This document shows, piece by piece, positions 5,004 through 5,549 of a stretch of DNA of 5,549 nt. The notes beneath the pieces are model-generated. The model had not been told where the DNA came from. It did no database searches and saw nothing but the letters and a program-made list of their open reading frames with translations. Where the stretch lies: assembly GCA_937967875.1 (NCBI GenBank), contig CALBTQ010000126.1, positions 1-5,549 of the forward strand, given 5' to 3'. Source of the DNA: an uncultured Pseudomonadota bacterium (GTDB taxonomy: Bacteria; Lernaellota; Lernaellaia; Lernaellales; Lernaellaceae). A program made the translations under genes and the position numbers. Numbering within the stretch: the first letter of the stretch is position 1; every line of letters begins with the position of its first letter.

Positions 5004-5549
5004 TTACCAGGTGGCGGTGACCATATTGCCGTAGTGATCCGAGAGCCTCGATTCCACGTCTTCCTCATCCACCGTCAACGTGATCGGCTCGGTGAAAATG
5101 CGTTCGGCAACGAAATCCGGTGCGCTGAAACCGCCGAAGAACAAGTGGTCGATGATCACATCGTTCGTGTCCTCGTCGTTGAGCGGATTTTCTGAACAGT
5201 ACGTGCACAGATCCGGATGCTGCGCCACATACGGATCGGTCATCCCCGCGCCGGTCAACGCGGCGTAGTTGGCCGGAAATTCATCCGGATCGCCGCCGAC
5301 GCCCGGTCCGTTGTTGAAATCGCCCATCAGCACCACCGGCTCGCCGTCCGAGGTTTCCTCGACCCAATTGAGCAACGCGTCGATCTGCGCCGCCTGTTCG
5401 GCCTCGTAGGACGGATAATCGCCGTTGTACGGCAAAATGCTGATCGCCGCGGTCAGGTGCGTGCAATACAGATGCACCGGGCCGGTTTCGGTCTGCACCT
5501 TGGCGTGCAACGCCACGCGCACGGTGAGGAAGAAATCGAGCTGCAGCAT
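5004..5549 (-). CDS. Endonuclease/exonuclease/phosphatase-family phosphodiesterase, C-terminal part
   Basis: C-terminal 181 residues of a DNase I-like EEP-superfamily, metal-dependent phosphodiesterase. Motifs in order, numbered from the first codon in the window: VHLYCTHLTA (26-35), the metal/catalytic GDFN at 76-79 with Asp77 and Asn79, VIIDHLFF (131-138) and the terminal catalytic SDH at 170-172 (RLSDHYGN). A CTYC pair at 115-118, ahead of SENPL, resembles the TC...NPL segment of sphingomyelinase-like or extracellular members and suggests a disulfide, hence export. The N-terminal half, with the metal-binding Glu motif and any signal peptide, lies beyond the right edge. The ATG at 5549 is therefore most likely internal (Met within the fold), not the start. 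The stop is TAA at 5006-5004. The substrate (nucleic acid, sphingomyelin, inositol phosphate or other) cannot be decided. Convergent with the Asp-repeat gene and sharing its terminator. Confidence 0.88.
   Translation of the reverse strand: MLQLDFFLTVRVALHAKVQTETGPVHLYCTHLTAAISILPYNGDYPSYEAEQAAQIDALLNWVEETSDGEPVVLMGDFNNGPGVGGDPDEFPANYAALTGAGMTDPYVAQHPDLCTYCSENPLNDEDTNDVIIDHLFFGGFSAPDFVAERIFTEPITLTVDEEDVESRLSDHYGNMVTATW

Noticed and set aside
4102..5034. Plus-strand 310-codon frame rich in Thr/Met/Pro
   Set aside because: It is the shifted frame of the same repeat gene, reads through the terminator hairpin, and has no start signal; the in-phase frame has a signal peptide and paired Cys.

Overview
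The window looks like the end of a short-read metagenomic or draft-genome contig from a GC-rich, Gram-negative-type bacterium. Its first 44 bases are not biological: they are an Illumina TruSeq universal (P5-side) adapter, which cuts off the 3' end of the first gene. The large secreted protein, with 'CNGxExC'-type Cys-rich repeats, a (DDDT[A/T])n array and a Gly-Cys end, recalls secreted proteins of Myxococcota and other former Deltaproteobacteria or neighbouring uncultured phyla. That placement is an impression from composition and is weak.

Layout. A minus-strand group of three genes, read right to left, fills 2834-45: an integral-membrane acyltransferase of the acyltransferase-3 family (2834-1749), a small exported protein of unknown function (1693-1055), and a cytosolic beta-lactamase-fold serine hydrolase of the EstB/family VIII esterase type (1017 to beyond 45, truncated by the adapter). 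Gaps of 55 and 37 bp and good ribosome binding sites suggest one operon. A 146-bp divergent intergenic region (2835-2980) separates it from a plus-strand LsrG-like antibiotic-biosynthesis-monooxygenase-fold protein (2981-3301), which has a good extended -10 element and Shine-Dalgarno.

After a 127-bp gap comes the most distinctive gene (3429-4943, plus). It encodes an exported protein of 504 residues with an N-terminal probable beta-sandwich, a disulfide-type region with 20 cysteines, 24 perfectly phased DDDT[A/T]-type pentapeptides, and a tail ending in Gly4-Cys-Ala-Cys with no membrane anchor. A 17-bp bidirectional terminator hairpin (4950-4988) separates it from a convergent minus-strand gene. 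That gene encodes the C-terminal half of an endonuclease/exonuclease/phosphatase-family phosphodiesterase (5549-5004) and runs off the right edge.

Functionally the window mixes envelope or secreted functions (acyltransferase, exported protein, Asp-repeat protein, probably the phosphodiesterase) with two small-molecule enzymes. I see no defence system, mobile element, CRISPR array, tRNA or rRNA. The items most worth a second look are the Asp-repeat protein, with its layered 30/45-bp duplication history and unusual C-terminus, and the adapter artefact.
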